64,000 nt of DNA from contig CAKSZL010000006.1 of assembly GCA_934525625.1 (NCBI GenBank), positions 62,001-126,000 on the forward strand, given 5' to 3'. The notes beneath the pieces were generated by a model, which saw nothing but the letters and a program-made list of their open reading frames with translations, was not told where the DNA came from and made no database searches. Shown one piece after another: positions 43,342 through 51,714 of the stretch. Every line of letters starts with the position of its first letter. The first letter of the stretch is position 1. The translations under genes and the position numbers were made by a program. Source of the stretch: an uncultured Burkholderiaceae bacterium (lineage in GTDB: Bacteria; Pseudomonadota; Gammaproteobacteria; Burkholderiales; Burkholderiaceae_B).

Positions 43342-44667
43342 TCAAGGCGTTTTCCCCATCGCCAAAGGCCGGTATATCGTCGGCCGCAGCGCCAAGGCCA
43401 GCCCGGCCCCGCGCAAGCCGTTGAATATCAGGAACGACAGCCACAGGCCGTGATTAGCCCAGAGCGGCAGCAGCGTGAGCGACAGGGCCAGGAAGGCCAG
43501 CGAGCAGGCCACCATGATCAGCATCAACGGCCGCGTGCGGGTGGCGCCCATGAAGACGCCGTCGTACAGATAGGCGGGCATGGACACCAATGGGGCGAGC
43601 ACGGCCCAGACCAGGTAATGGGAGGCCAGGTTCGCGATGTCCGCCTGGTCGGTCAGCAGCCCGATCAATTGGGCGCCGGCCACGCCGTAGACCAGCGTGT
43701 AGAGCAGCGAGCCTATCAGGCCCCACACCATGCAGACGCGGATCACTCGCGCCAGCCGGCCTGGGTTGCGCTGGCCCACCGCCGCGCCGCTCAGCGTTTC
43801 GGCGGCATGGGCGAAGCCGTCCAGGCCGTAGGCGGTGAAGCTGAGGAAGTTCAGCAGGATGGCGTTGGCGGCCAGCAGGGCGTCTCCTTGCTTGGCGCCC
43901 AGATGCGTGAACCAGGCCATGGTGCCCAGCAGGCAGGCGGTGCGAATAAAGATGTGGCCGTTGATTTGAATCAGCCGGCGCAAGGCGGCGGTTTCGATAA
44001 GCTCGGCCCAGCGCAGGGTTTTGATTTGCGCATGGTAGCTGCGCCACACCAGCCACGCGCCCACCGTGGCGCCGCTGAGGTCGGCCAGGGCGGTGGCCCG
44101 GCCTATGCCGCTGACGCCCCAGCCCAGGCCGTAGACGAAGCCCAGCACCGCTAGCAGATTGACGGCGTTGATGAGTATCTGGATGGCCAAGGCGATGCGC
44201 ACGCGCTGGCAGCCCAGCAGCCAGCCCAGTATGACGTAGTTGATGAGGGTGAACGGCGCCGACCAGACCCTGCCCGCGGCATACAGGTGCGCCTGCTCGG
44301 CGGCCGCGTTCGAGGCTCCCAGCAAGGCCAGCCCGGCGCTGATCAAGGGCTGCTGCAGCGCCAATATGCAAAGGCCGATGGCGCAGGCGATGAGCACGCC
44401 GCGCCCCACAGTCAGCACGACGGACTCCGCCTTGCCGGCCCCGAAGTATTGGGCCACCACGCCGGTGGTGCCCATGCGCAGAAAGCCGAATCCCCAGAAC
44501 AGCAGGTTGAAGAAGAGGCTGCCCAAGGCCACGCCCGCCAGGTGCTGCGCGCCGGGCAGGTGGCCGGCGACGGCGGTGTCCACCGCCGACATCAGCGGCT
44601 GGGTCAAGTTGGCCAGGATGATGGGGATGGCCAGGAACAGCACTTGCCGGTAGCCGATGGTCTGCAT
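43342..44667 (-). CDS. MATE-family (DinF-like) efflux transporter
   Basis: 441 residues with 12 predicted helices and the two-lobed repeat of MATE transporters: IPIILANLTQPLMSAVDTAVAGHL at the N-terminus (TAVAGHL typical of DinF), GFLRMGTTGVVAQYFGAGK, and the second lobe around LDGFAHAAETLSGAAVGQRNP. It exports cationic drugs or metabolites by H+ or Na+ antiport. The start is ATG 44667. It stands alone between the hydrolase and the SLC13 gene. Confidence 0.93.
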   Translation of the reverse strand: MQTIGYRQVLFLAIPIILANLTQPLMSAVDTAVAGHLPGAQHLAGVALGSLFFNLLFWGFGFLRMGTTGVVAQYFGAGKAESVVLTVGRGVLIACAIGLCILALQQPLISAGLALLGASNAAAEQAHLYAAGRVWSAPFTLINYVILGWLLGCQRVRIALAIQILINAVNLLAVLGFVYGLGWGVSGIGRATALADLSGATVGAWLVWRSYHAQIKTLRWAELIETAALRRLIQINGHIFIRTACLLGTMAWFTHLGAKQGDALLAANAILLNFLSFTAYGLDGFAHAAETLSGAAVGQRNPGRLARVIRVCMVWGLIGSLLYTLVYGVAGAQLIGLLTDQADIANLASHYLVWAVLAPLVSMPAYLYDGVFMGATRTRPLMLIMVACSLAFLALSLTLLPLWANHGLWLSFLIFNGLRGAGLALALRPTIYRPLAMGKTP

Positions 44668-44712
44668 AAAAAGTTTGTCGCGTAAAAGCTTGCGGTGTTG
44701 CGGCGGCAGTGC

Positions 44713-46479
44713 TTAGAAAGGCCAAAAGATGGGAATGAAGATCACGCCCAGCACCCAGAAAATCAGGTTCAAGGGCAGGCCGACCTTGACGAAATCGGTG
44801 AAGCGATAGCCGCCCGCGCCGTACACCATGGTGTTGGTCTGATAGCCCACCGGCGTGGCGAAACTGGTGGAGGCGGCAAAGGTTACCGCAATCAGAAAAG
44901 GCGTGGCGTCCACGTCCATCATCTTGGCGGTGGACATGCCTATGGGCGTCAGCAACACGGCCGCCGCCGCGTTGCTCATGAACTCGGTGAGCAGCAGCGC
45001 CATCAAGTACAGCACCGCCAGCACCGTCGCCGGCCCCAGCGCGCTCACCAGCCCGATGGTGTGCTTGACGAGGAACTCGGCCGCGCCGCTCTGGCTCATC
45101 GCCACGCCCAGCGGCAGCAGCCCGGCCATCAGAATGATGATGCGCCAGTCTATGGATTCGTAGACGTCTTCGGCATCCAGGCATCCGGCCAGCGTCATCG
45201 CCACGGCGCCGATGAGGGAGGTAATGTGGATGGGCATCCAGCCGACGGCGGAAACGCCGATGACCAGCGCCATCGTGACCAGGGCGAACGGCGCGCGCCA
45301 TCCGCCGGATTTGTCGGGCTGGCGCTCGGACAGCACGATCACGTTCTTGTCCTTGCGCAGCGCGGGCATCTCGGCTTCGGGGATGAGCATCAGTAGAATG
45401 TCGCCGACCCTCAGCCGCACGTTGCGCAGTTCCTCGCGCAGTATCTGGCCGCGCCGCAGTATGCCCAGCGACGTCGTGTTGTGGTGCCAGCCCGGGTCCA
45501 GCATGCCCAGCGTGCTGCCGATGATGCGCGAACGCGGGGCGATCATTACTTCGGCCAGCACCTGTTCGACCTCTTCGAAAGAGCGCTGCTTGAGCTTGAA
45601 CTCGGCGTTCACTTCCAGCCCGGTGTTCTTGCGCAATTCATCCAACTGCGACCAATCGCCGCGCGCCAGCAGAACATCCCCTTCCTGCAGCGTTTGCGAC
45701 TTGGGCGACCAGACTTTCTCGTCTCCGCGCAGCAGTTCCAGCACGTAGACGCCGAACTCCTCGCTGAGCTTGGCTTCGCCGACCGAGGTGCCGATCAGCG
45801 AAGAATCCGGCATTACCCGCAACTCGGTAATGTATTTGCCCAGCTCGTAGTGTTCGACCAGTTCCGCGCCGCGCGCATCGGGCAGCAGCCAGCGGCCTAC
45901 CGTCAGCAAGTACAGGCAGCCCGCTGCAAAGCAGATGACGCCCAGCGAGGTGAATTCGAACATGCTGAAGCCCGGGTGGCCCAGGTCTTTGGCCATGCCG
46001 TTCACCAGCAGGTTGGTCGAGGTGCCCACCAGCGTGCACACGCCGGCCATCTGCGACACGTAGGACAAGGGAATGAGCGCCTTGGAGGCCGACATGCCTA
46101 TGCTGGCCGTGGCCGCCAGCACGATGGGCATGAAGACAGCCACCACCGCCGTATTGTTGACGAAGGGCGCGATCACCGCCAGCACGAGAAACAGAATGAG
46201 CAGAAACTGCACCGGCGACTTGGCGCGCCCCAGCAGATTGCCTATGCCCGAGAGCGCGCCGCTGTTCTGCAGGCCGGCTGCCAGCACGAACATCGCCGCC
46301 ACGGTAATGGTGGCGGGGTTGCTGAACCCGCTGAGCGCTTGCCCGGTATCCACCAGGCCGGTTACCGCCAGGCCGCTCAAGACCAGCAAGGCGATGGTAT
46401 CCATAGGCAGCTTTTCCGTGGCGAACAGCGCCACGGCAAGCACGGCGATGAAAAGAACCGTGATGATCTCTAGGGTCAT
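44713..46479 (-). CDS. SLC13-family anion permease with two central RCK_C (TrkA-C) domains
   Basis: 588 residues. Membrane halves at 1-200 and 400-588 contain the divalent anion symporter pattern (SGFSNPATITVAAMFVLAAGL, VNNTAVVAVFMPIVLA and LTEFMSNAAAAVLLTPIGMSTA, the SNT-like motifs). Between them are two TrkA-C-like regulatory domains (about 205-290 and 300-380). This build is common in bacterial sulfate/dicarboxylate-like permeases; substrate not assignable. It is divergent from the THI5-like gene, 89 bases away. Confidence 0.92.
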   Translation of the reverse strand: MTLEIITVLFIAVLAVALFATEKLPMDTIALLVLSGLAVTGLVDTGQALSGFSNPATITVAAMFVLAAGLQNSGALSGIGNLLGRAKSPVQFLLILFLVLAVIAPFVNNTAVVAVFMPIVLAATASIGMSASKALIPLSYVSQMAGVCTLVGTSTNLLVNGMAKDLGHPGFSMFEFTSLGVICFAAGCLYLLTVGRWLLPDARGAELVEHYELGKYITELRVMPDSSLIGTSVGEAKLSEEFGVYVLELLRGDEKVWSPKSQTLQEGDVLLARGDWSQLDELRKNTGLEVNAEFKLKQRSFEEVEQVLAEVMIAPRSRIIGSTLGMLDPGWHHNTTSLGILRRGQILREELRNVRLRVGDILLMLIPEAEMPALRKDKNVIVLSERQPDKSGGWRAPFALVTMALVIGVSAVGWMPIHITSLIGAVAMTLAGCLDAEDVYESIDWRIIILMAGLLPLGVAMSQSGAAEFLVKHTIGLVSALGPATVLAVLYLMALLLTEFMSNAAAAVLLTPIGMSTAKMMDVDATPFLIAVTFAASTSFATPVGYQTNTMVYGAGGYRFTDFVKVGLPLNLIFWVLGVIFIPIFWPF

Positions 46480-46568
46480 GGGCGGAAGCTCCGGCTTCTT
46501 GGTGTTATTGAGCTTGTGTCATCAAGACGCAAGCCCCCCAAGGTTAAACTTGTCGCTTCTGTTCTTCA

Positions 46569-47486
46569 ATGGTGTCTCCCATGCAGCAATCCAATAGCGT
46601 TCCGTCCATTCGCATTGCGCTTGAATGGTATCTCAACCCCGATCATTTGCCTTTGCTTCACGCACAGGAACAGGCTCGCGCCGATGGCGCCCTGGATATC
46701 GAGCTTGTCGTGCCCGACGATCATTACGACGGTTTTGCCGCCCTGGCCGAGGGACAGGTGCAGGCGGTGGTCAACGAGCCGCTGCATCTGCTGGAAAAGC
46801 ACGGCGGCCACGCCAGGCTGCAATCCCTGGGAACCTTCTTCCATACCGACGGCGGGGTGCTCATCACCCATGATGCGCAGGCTAGGCTGAAAGCCGGCGG
46901 CTGCATCCGGGTGGCTTCGCCGGTTTCCAACCCCGTTACCGACGGCTTGTGCCGGGATATCTTGATCGGCTGGATGAGCAAGCAATCGGCGGCTGTCGAG
47001 CCCGAACAGATATCCGTGTACGAGGCTGGCTTCGACCACGTGGCCAACCTCGCCAACGGCGCCGACGCCGCCTGGCTGGCCTTCGCCAACATCGAAGGCG
47101 TGCACGCCCGCGAACTGGGCCTGCCCGTCGACATGTGCCGCACCTCCGATGGCGACGTGCCCGGGTTTTCGGCACTCGAACTGATCGCCGACCGCGATGC
47201 CGGGCCGGCGGTCAAGCAGGCCTTGGCTGCTTTGGTGAAATACCTGGACGCGGCCGTGCCGGCTTTGCAGGCCGATCCGCAAGCGGCAATGGATCTTTGG
47301 CGCCGCGCCAGCGGCGAGGAGCCGTCAAGCCTTACCCGCGCCATGGTCGCCGACACGCTGAGCCGCTTTATTGCGCCGGTTCAGCCCGACGCCGCGCGCT
47401 GGCGCCCGGTGTGGGCCTACATGCGCGACCGTGGCTCCGACGTGGTGGATGCAGCGGCCTTCGACGAGATCTTCCGCGAAGACTAA
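46569..47486 (+). CDS. NMT1/THI5-like protein without signal peptide
   Basis: 305 residues (ATG 46569; ATG 46581 is an alternative, neither with a clear ribosome site). The region IRIALEWYLNPDHLPLLHAQEQ, then DFAAL AEGQVQAVVNEP and PVSNPVTDGLCRDILIGW, follows the THI5/NMT1-like fold used both by periplasmic binding proteins and by pyrimidine-synthesis enzymes. There is no export signal, so this one is cytoplasmic. The suicidal THI5 Cys motif was not seen. Function uncertain; a binding protein or enzyme in pyrimidine/thiamine-type metabolism is possible. Confidence 0.7.
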   Translation: MVSPMQQSNSVPSIRIALEWYLNPDHLPLLHAQEQARADGALDIELVVPDDHYDGFAALAEGQVQAVVNEPLHLLEKHGGHARLQSLGTFFHTDGGVLITHDAQARLKAGGCIRVASPVSNPVTDGLCRDILIGWMSKQSAAVEPEQISVYEAGFDHVANLANGADAAWLAFANIEGVHARELGLPVDMCRTSDGDVPGFSALELIADRDAGPAVKQALAALVKYLDAAVPALQADPQAAMDLWRRASGEEPSSLTRAMVADTLSRFIAPVQPDAARWRPVWAYMRDRGSDVVDAAAFDEIFRED

Positions 47487-47552
47487 AAGCCGCGGCGTAA
47501 AGCGGAGTGCGAAGATGGCGCTCCGCTTTACGTGCAAGCGTTCCGGCTGGCT

Positions 47553-49508
47553 TTACGGCTGCGCGGCTGGCCCGATGTACGATTTCGTGCTGTACAGTGA
47601 ATGATCCAGGCGCTCCAGCGCCGGCAGCCCGGTGGCATCCGGCGGCAGGCCGTCGATGTAGTTGAGAAACATGTCGGCGTCCTGCACGCCCACGTCGTAG
47701 CGGCGCTCGGCGGGCACCTGGGCCAGCGTGGCGTAGCCGTCCCCGCCCATGGCGTTGAAGTGCAGCGTAAACAGGCTATAAAGGCCGGCGTCGTCCAGCG
47801 GCAGCCACGCGCCGGTGGCGCGGTCGAATCTTTCAAAATTGCTGGCGCGCACACCCTTGGGGCGGTTGGCGTCGACATCCCAGCGTAGGCCGCCGGTGTA
47901 GGGGTAGGGCCCTGTGCCGCCGCCCGGCCCGAACACGGCTTCAAGACCGTCTTCCACCATGGCCTTGGCCTCGACCCCCGTAATGTTCAGTTTCCACAGC
48001 TTGTTGTCGAAGGGTATGACTTCGATGACGTCGGCCGCCGTGACCCGGCCTTGCAGCGGAATGCGCGCGCTGCCGCCGCCTTGCAGGGTGAAGTCGGCGC
48101 CGCCGTATTGCTGGTTCGCGACTTCAAGATAGGCTTGTACGACGAGCTGCTGGATGTCGCCGCCGCGCATGTTGACGCTGCCTTCGTCATTGCACGCGAC
48201 GCTGGAGCGGTCGTAGTCGGCCGTGCCGGGCCCACCCGGTAGACGGCGCGAACATAGCTCCAGCGGCGCGTTGGCAACTTCGGTTTGCTTGTAGATTTCC
48301 ACGCTTTGCGCATAGGGTTGCAGCACGCCGGAGGCATGGGCGTCGGGGGCAGTCAGGCGCAGAAAGCCGCTGGCCGCGACGTCGGCCTCGAAGGCTGCGT
48401 GGTCGGCGGGGCCGGCCGGCGCATTGCCTATCTGGAAGTCGTCGCCTATGAGCACGTGCGGCGTGCCATGGCAGGCCGTGACGCGGCCGTCCTTGTCGAA
48501 GCTGACTTTCAGTTCGCCCACCACCTGCGAGTATTCCCAGGCCTGGGCCAGGCAAACGGTATCGCCGTCGCGGTTTTTCAGGGCCTGGCCGTAGGGGCCG
48601 GCCGGCGAGCCGACGCCATACTCGGCAAGGCTTTCCGGGCCCAGCAAGGTGTGCGAGTCGCCGCCGATGATGACGTCCGCGCCTGAGAGTTCGGCCAGCA
48701 CGCGCTTGTCGTAGTCGTAGCCTATGTGGCTTAGCAGCACGATCTTGTCGATGTTCCGGCCGCGCAGTTCGTCGATGGCGCGTTGGGCGGCCACGGTTTC
48801 GTTTTCGAAGGTGGTGCCGGGGTCGGGGCTGGAAGACGTCTTGGTTTTCTCGGCGATGGTCAGGCCCACGACGCCTATCTTCTGGCCGCCGCGCTCGACG
48901 ATGGCATAGGGCTGCACGGCGCCCTCGGCGCGGCTGGGGTGCAGCGCCGAGTCGGCGCCGAAGCGCACGTTGGCGCTGAGTATCGGCGTCCGGCATTCGC
49001 CCGAATTCAGCAAATCCAGCCATTGCTTGAGGCTGGTGTCGCCCTTGTCGAACTCGTGGTTGCCCAGCGTAAAGGCGTCGAAGCAGACGGTGTTCATCAT
49101 GGCCGCATCGGCTTCGCCGCGCTCGCCCGCGCGGCTGAAATACAGCGTACCCGTCAGCGCATCGCCGGCGTGCAGCTTGAGCACATGTTCGGATTCGGCC
49201 GCCAGTTCGGCGAACGCCGACGTCACCCTGGGAAAGCCACCCGCATCCACCGTGACGCCCACGCGCTTGCCGCCGGCGTCGAGCAATTGCAGGGTTTTGC
49301 GCTTGCTGTCGAGGTTGGAGTGATGGTCGTTGACGTGCAGTATGGTCAGCTCCAGCGGCTGCGGGCCGGGGGAGGGTTCCGTAGAAGAGCCGTCGCCGCC
49401 GCAGGCGGCCAGTGTGACTGCGGCCAGCAGGGCAAGCGCCCAATGACGCATGTTGCTCAATGAAGCGAGCGCGCTGGCTTTCTGCCTTGGATTCTGATTA
49501 TTCTTCAT
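47553..49508 (-). CDS. 5'-nucleotidase/metallophosphatase lipoprotein (UshA-like)
   Basis: 651 residues. A lipoprotein signal ends LAACGGDGS. Metallophosphatase motifs: LTILHVNDHHSNLD, HAGDALTGT, TLGNHEFDKGD, and the His-containing LLSHIGYDYDK and GGDSHTLLG. A C-terminal 5'-nucleotidase domain (GADFTLQGGGSARIPLQGRVTAADVIEVIPF) follows. It would dephosphorylate nucleotides in the periplasm or at the outer membrane. It is a single gene convergent with the THI5-like gene. Confidence 0.92.
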   Translation of the reverse strand: MKNNQNPRQKASALASLSNMRHWALALLAAVTLAACGGDGSSTEPSPGPQPLELTILHVNDHHSNLDSKRKTLQLLDAGGKRVGVTVDAGGFPRVTSAFAELAAESEHVLKLHAGDALTGTLYFSRAGERGEADAAMMNTVCFDAFTLGNHEFDKGDTSLKQWLDLLNSGECRTPILSANVRFGADSALHPSRAEGAVQPYAIVERGGQKIGVVGLTIAEKTKTSSSPDPGTTFENETVAAQRAIDELRGRNIDKIVLLSHIGYDYDKRVLAELSGADVIIGGDSHTLLGPESLAEYGVGSPAGPYGQALKNRDGDTVCLAQAWEYSQVVGELKVSFDKDGRVTACHGTPHVLIGDDFQIGNAPAGPADHAAFEADVAASGFLRLTAPDAHASGVLQPYAQSVEIYKQTEVANAPLELCSRRLPGGPGTADYDRSSVACNDEGSVNMRGGDIQQLVVQAYLEVANQQYGGADFTLQGGGSARIPLQGRVTAADVIEVIPFDNKLWKLNITGVEAKAMVEDGLEAVFGPGGGTGPYPYTGGLRWDVDANRPKGVRASNFERFDRATGAWLPLDDAGLYSLFTLHFNAMGGDGYATLAQVPAERRYDVGVQDADMFLNYIDGLPPDATGLPALERLDHSLYSTKSYIGPAAQP

Positions 49509-49618
49509 GCGCTGCCATTAGCATCTTCGCCGAGGGTTTTGCGGTGGGTTGTCAGGTGCTTCTGTACGATGTGGTGGAAGGCCATACCGTCAACGGACGT
49601 AATTCTGCTTCAGGAAAG

Positions 49619-49936
49619 TCAGAACGCGCCGAATAAGCGATCCAAGGCCGCAACAATGTTGTCCTGCCGGTCGCGGAGCGAACCAAGCGCCTGGCCCAGC
49701 TCGCGTTGCGGCACGGCTGCCAGCTTGGGCGTATCGAGAAAACACGCTTGGCCTTCGATATGAAATACCGGCATCAAATCTTGGGGCAGGCGTACGGGCG
49801 GAAAGCTCTCCACCAGACGCAGCGGAATCACGACGCGGGTAACCAGGCTCGACAAATGCTCGCTTTGCACATCAACGAGGAACGGCGTGGTTGCGGCATG
49901 TGTACCTGGATTGCGATAGATGTCGAAGCGGGCCAT
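49619..49936 (-). CDS. ccdB: CcdB-type toxin
   Basis: 105 residues from ATG 49936, five bases after the antitoxin stop. The chain follows CcdB: MARFDIYRNP, FLVDVQSEHLSSLVTRVVIPL, MPVFHIEGQACFLDTPKLAAVP and the C-terminus ending LDRLFGAF, with Trp in canonical CcdB replaced by Leu near the end. CcdB poisons DNA gyrase. The gyrase-contact C-terminal tail (normally GW-[GA]-x) is only partly conserved, so toxicity should be confirmed. It forms an operon with the antitoxin upstream. Confidence 0.88.
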   Translation of the reverse strand: MARFDIYRNPGTHAATTPFLVDVQSEHLSSLVTRVVIPLRLVESFPPVRLPQDLMPVFHIEGQACFLDTPKLAAVPQRELGQALGSLRDRQDNIVAALDRLFGAF

Positions 49937-49941
49937 GGTGG

Positions 49942-50190
49942 CTAGAAACTGCGCCACTGGTCCAGCGGGAGCTCTTCGGCCGCCGAGACCCGGTTATAGG
50001 CTTCAATGAATTGCGCGTTCTCGATCGCCCAGCGCCTTGCCTTCTCTTGCTGGATCACGCTGCGCAGCAACTGATCGCACGTCTGCGACAGGTTGATGCC
50101 CAGTTGCTTTGCCTCGTCGTAGACGTCGGGCGAGAGCGATATGTTCGTCGGCCTTTTTGGTGCCGGTTTGTTGGCTGCGGTGCGGATCAT
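49942..50190 (-). CDS. ccdA: CcdA-type antitoxin
   Basis: 82 residues from ATG 50190. The N-terminal ribbon-helix-helix (KRPTNISLSPDVYDEAKQLGINLSQTCDQLLRSV) is the CcdA DNA-binding domain, followed by a short acidic toxin-binding tail (RWAIENAQFIEAYNRVSA) ending WRSF. It binds DNA and neutralises CcdB. The operator is in the promoter just upstream. Confidence 0.92.
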   Translation of the reverse strand: MIRTAANKPAPKRPTNISLSPDVYDEAKQLGINLSQTCDQLLRSVIQQEKARRWAIENAQFIEAYNRVSAAEELPLDQWRSF

Positions 50191-50201
50191 GTGGCCTCTG
50201 G

Positions 50202-50249
50202 TGCGCATTAGTATGCGCAGTATCCATGCGCATTCCTTTAAGTATTATA
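50202..50249 (-). promoter_or_regulatory. ccdAB promoter and operator
   Basis: TGCGCAT at 50202 and ATGCGCA at 50213 form an inverted repeat with a 4-base spacer; a third ATGCGCA lies at 50226. On the minus strand TATAAT (50244-50249) is a perfect -10 box, so the operator covers the transcription start. This is the usual autoregulatory arrangement of ribbon-helix-helix antitoxins. Confidence 0.7.
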
Positions 50250-50285
50250 CCGAGCGACTTCAGGTTCGGACACCCTGCACCGCCT

Positions 50286-50912
50286 TCAATGCATGATGCA
50301 ATGGCAGTAGACGAACTGCTGTATCGCGCCCGCCGGCGTATGATGCGCTTCCGCCGAATGCTCTACCAACTCGAAAGCCGCGCCGAACTCGCCGTGCAAG
50401 GCGTCGGGCGAGTAGCGCACCACCGGCAGGCCGCTGCATTGCAAAGGACCGTCGGGGCCGAAAGCCGCCACGATGACGTGGCCGCCGGGGCGAACGGTGC
50501 GGCGCACCTGGGCGACGTAAGCCGCCCGTTGCTCGGGTTCGGTCAGGAAATGGAATACCGCGCGATCGTGCCAGATGTCGTAGGCATTGGCCGGCAGTTC
50601 GAGTTCGGTAACGTCGCCCGTCAGCCAATGCACGCGTGCGGCTTGCTTCTTGCCCAGCCGTTCGCGGGCTACTTGTAGCGCAGCTTCCGATAAATCCAGC
50701 ACGGTGACGTCGAAGCGCGCGTGCGCCAGCAAATCGTCAACCAATGTAGACGCGCCGCCGCCCACGTCTATCACGCGGCATGGCTCGTCGTCAGCGATGC
50801 GATTGATCAGCGCCAGCGACTGTTCGGCATGTGGCTGATACCAACTGACTTCCTGGGCATCTCGCGTCGTATAAACCTTTTCCCAATGGGTGCGTTGATC
50901 CGTTGCCGTCAT
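50286..50912 (-). CDS. SAM-dependent methyltransferase
   Basis: 208 residues with the class I SAM-binding motif VIDVGGGASTLVDDLL and motif IV in GDVTELELPANAYDIWHDRAVFHFL. The N-terminus (THWEKVYTTRDAQEVSWYQPHAEQSLALI) matches the thiopurine/arsenite-type small-molecule methyltransferase subgroup. It starts immediately after the stop of the ArsR-rhodanese gene (no gap), so they are translationally coupled. Methylation of a sulfur, selenium or metalloid compound is an attractive inference from the partner gene. Confidence 0.85.
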   Translation of the reverse strand: MTATDQRTHWEKVYTTRDAQEVSWYQPHAEQSLALINRIADDEPCRVIDVGGGASTLVDDLLAHARFDVTVLDLSEAALQVARERLGKKQAARVHWLTGDVTELELPANAYDIWHDRAVFHFLTEPEQRAAYVAQVRRTVRPGGHVIVAAFGPDGPLQCSGLPVVRYSPDALHGEFGAAFELVEHSAEAHHTPAGAIQQFVYCHCIMH

Positions 50913-51584
50913 TTACGCTACCTCCACGGCCAAGCCGGCCGCCTGCCATTCCGGAAAGCCGTCTTCCAGGCGGTGCGCCGTATAGCCCTCGGCGCGCAGC
51001 GCCGCGACTGCCTCGAATGACATCACGCAATACGGGCCGCGGCAGTACGCCACGACTTCGCGGTTCTTGGGCAAGCCGGCCAGACGCCGTTGCAGTTCGC
51101 CGGCAGGAATGTTGATGGCGCCGGGCAAATGCCCCAGCGCATATTCCTCCGGCGGGCGAACGTCCAGCACCGTGACCGCGCCGTCGTTCAAGCGCGCCAA
51201 TAGGTCTTCGCGCGAAACGGCTTCCAGCGCGTCGCGGTCGTCGAAGAAATCGCGCATGACGTCGCGCACCTCCGCCAGATTGCTTTTGCCCACATGCCCC
51301 AGCGCCTTGAGCAGGTTCACCACCTCGGCCTCGCCCGCCAGCCGGTAGAAGACGCGCTTGCCCTGACGCTTGGTATCCACCAGCCGTGCGCGCCGCAGCA
51401 TTTGCAGATGGCGCGACGCATTGGCCATGGTTAGCCCCGTCGTCTCGGCCAATTTCTCCACGCTGCGCGCGCCTTGCGCCACGCTTTCGAGCAGGGCCAG
51501 CCGATGTGCGTGGCCCAATGCTTGGGCGACAGCCGCCAGGTTTTCGAAGATAGTGAGTTTGGGGTTGGAGGAGGAAGGCGGCAT
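50913..51584 (-). CDS. ArsR-type HTH regulator fused to a rhodanese domain
   Basis: About 223 residues from ATG 51584. The N-terminal winged HTH (LAAVAQALGHAHRLALLESVAQGARSVEKLAETTGLTMANASRHLQMLRRARLV) is ArsR-type. The C-terminal half (about 130-223) is a rhodanese with active-site loop CRGPYC, so both Cys residues can carry persulfide. Such fusions sense reactive sulfur or metalloid species. The operator is a perfect palindrome just upstream. Paired with a methyltransferase gene. Confidence 0.9.
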   Translation of the reverse strand: MPPSSSNPKLTIFENLAAVAQALGHAHRLALLESVAQGARSVEKLAETTGLTMANASRHLQMLRRARLVDTKRQGKRVFYRLAGEAEVVNLLKALGHVGKSNLAEVRDVMRDFFDDRDALEAVSREDLLARLNDGAVTVLDVRPPEEYALGHLPGAINIPAGELQRRLAGLPKNREVVAYCRGPYCVMSFEAVAALRAEGYTAHRLEDGFPEWQAAGLAVEVA

Positions 51585-51593
51585 AGGATTTTT

Positions 51594-51611
51594 ATCAATC
51601 AGCAGATTGAT
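51594..51611. promoter_or_regulatory. Palindromic operator of the ArsR-rhodanese gene
   Basis: ATCAATC and GATTGAT flank AGCA, giving a perfect 7-bp inverted repeat of ArsR/SmtB type. It lies 10-27 bases before the ATG at 51584; this supports the 51584 start over the in-frame ATG at 51638, which would put the operator inside the coding sequence. Confidence 0.7.
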
Positions 51612-51714
51612 TGAATGATGGCATGTCGAACTGACCATGACAAGCTGTTTTTCGTACGGCTGTGTCGTTTAATAATTGGGACGTATGGCCAGTACCCCCG
51701 ATATCGCGGTTACC

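Noticed and set aside
43454..45301. A 615-codon minus-strand open frame across the MATE and SLC13 genes
   Set aside because: It reads through two real genes in the wrong frame and has no domain pattern.
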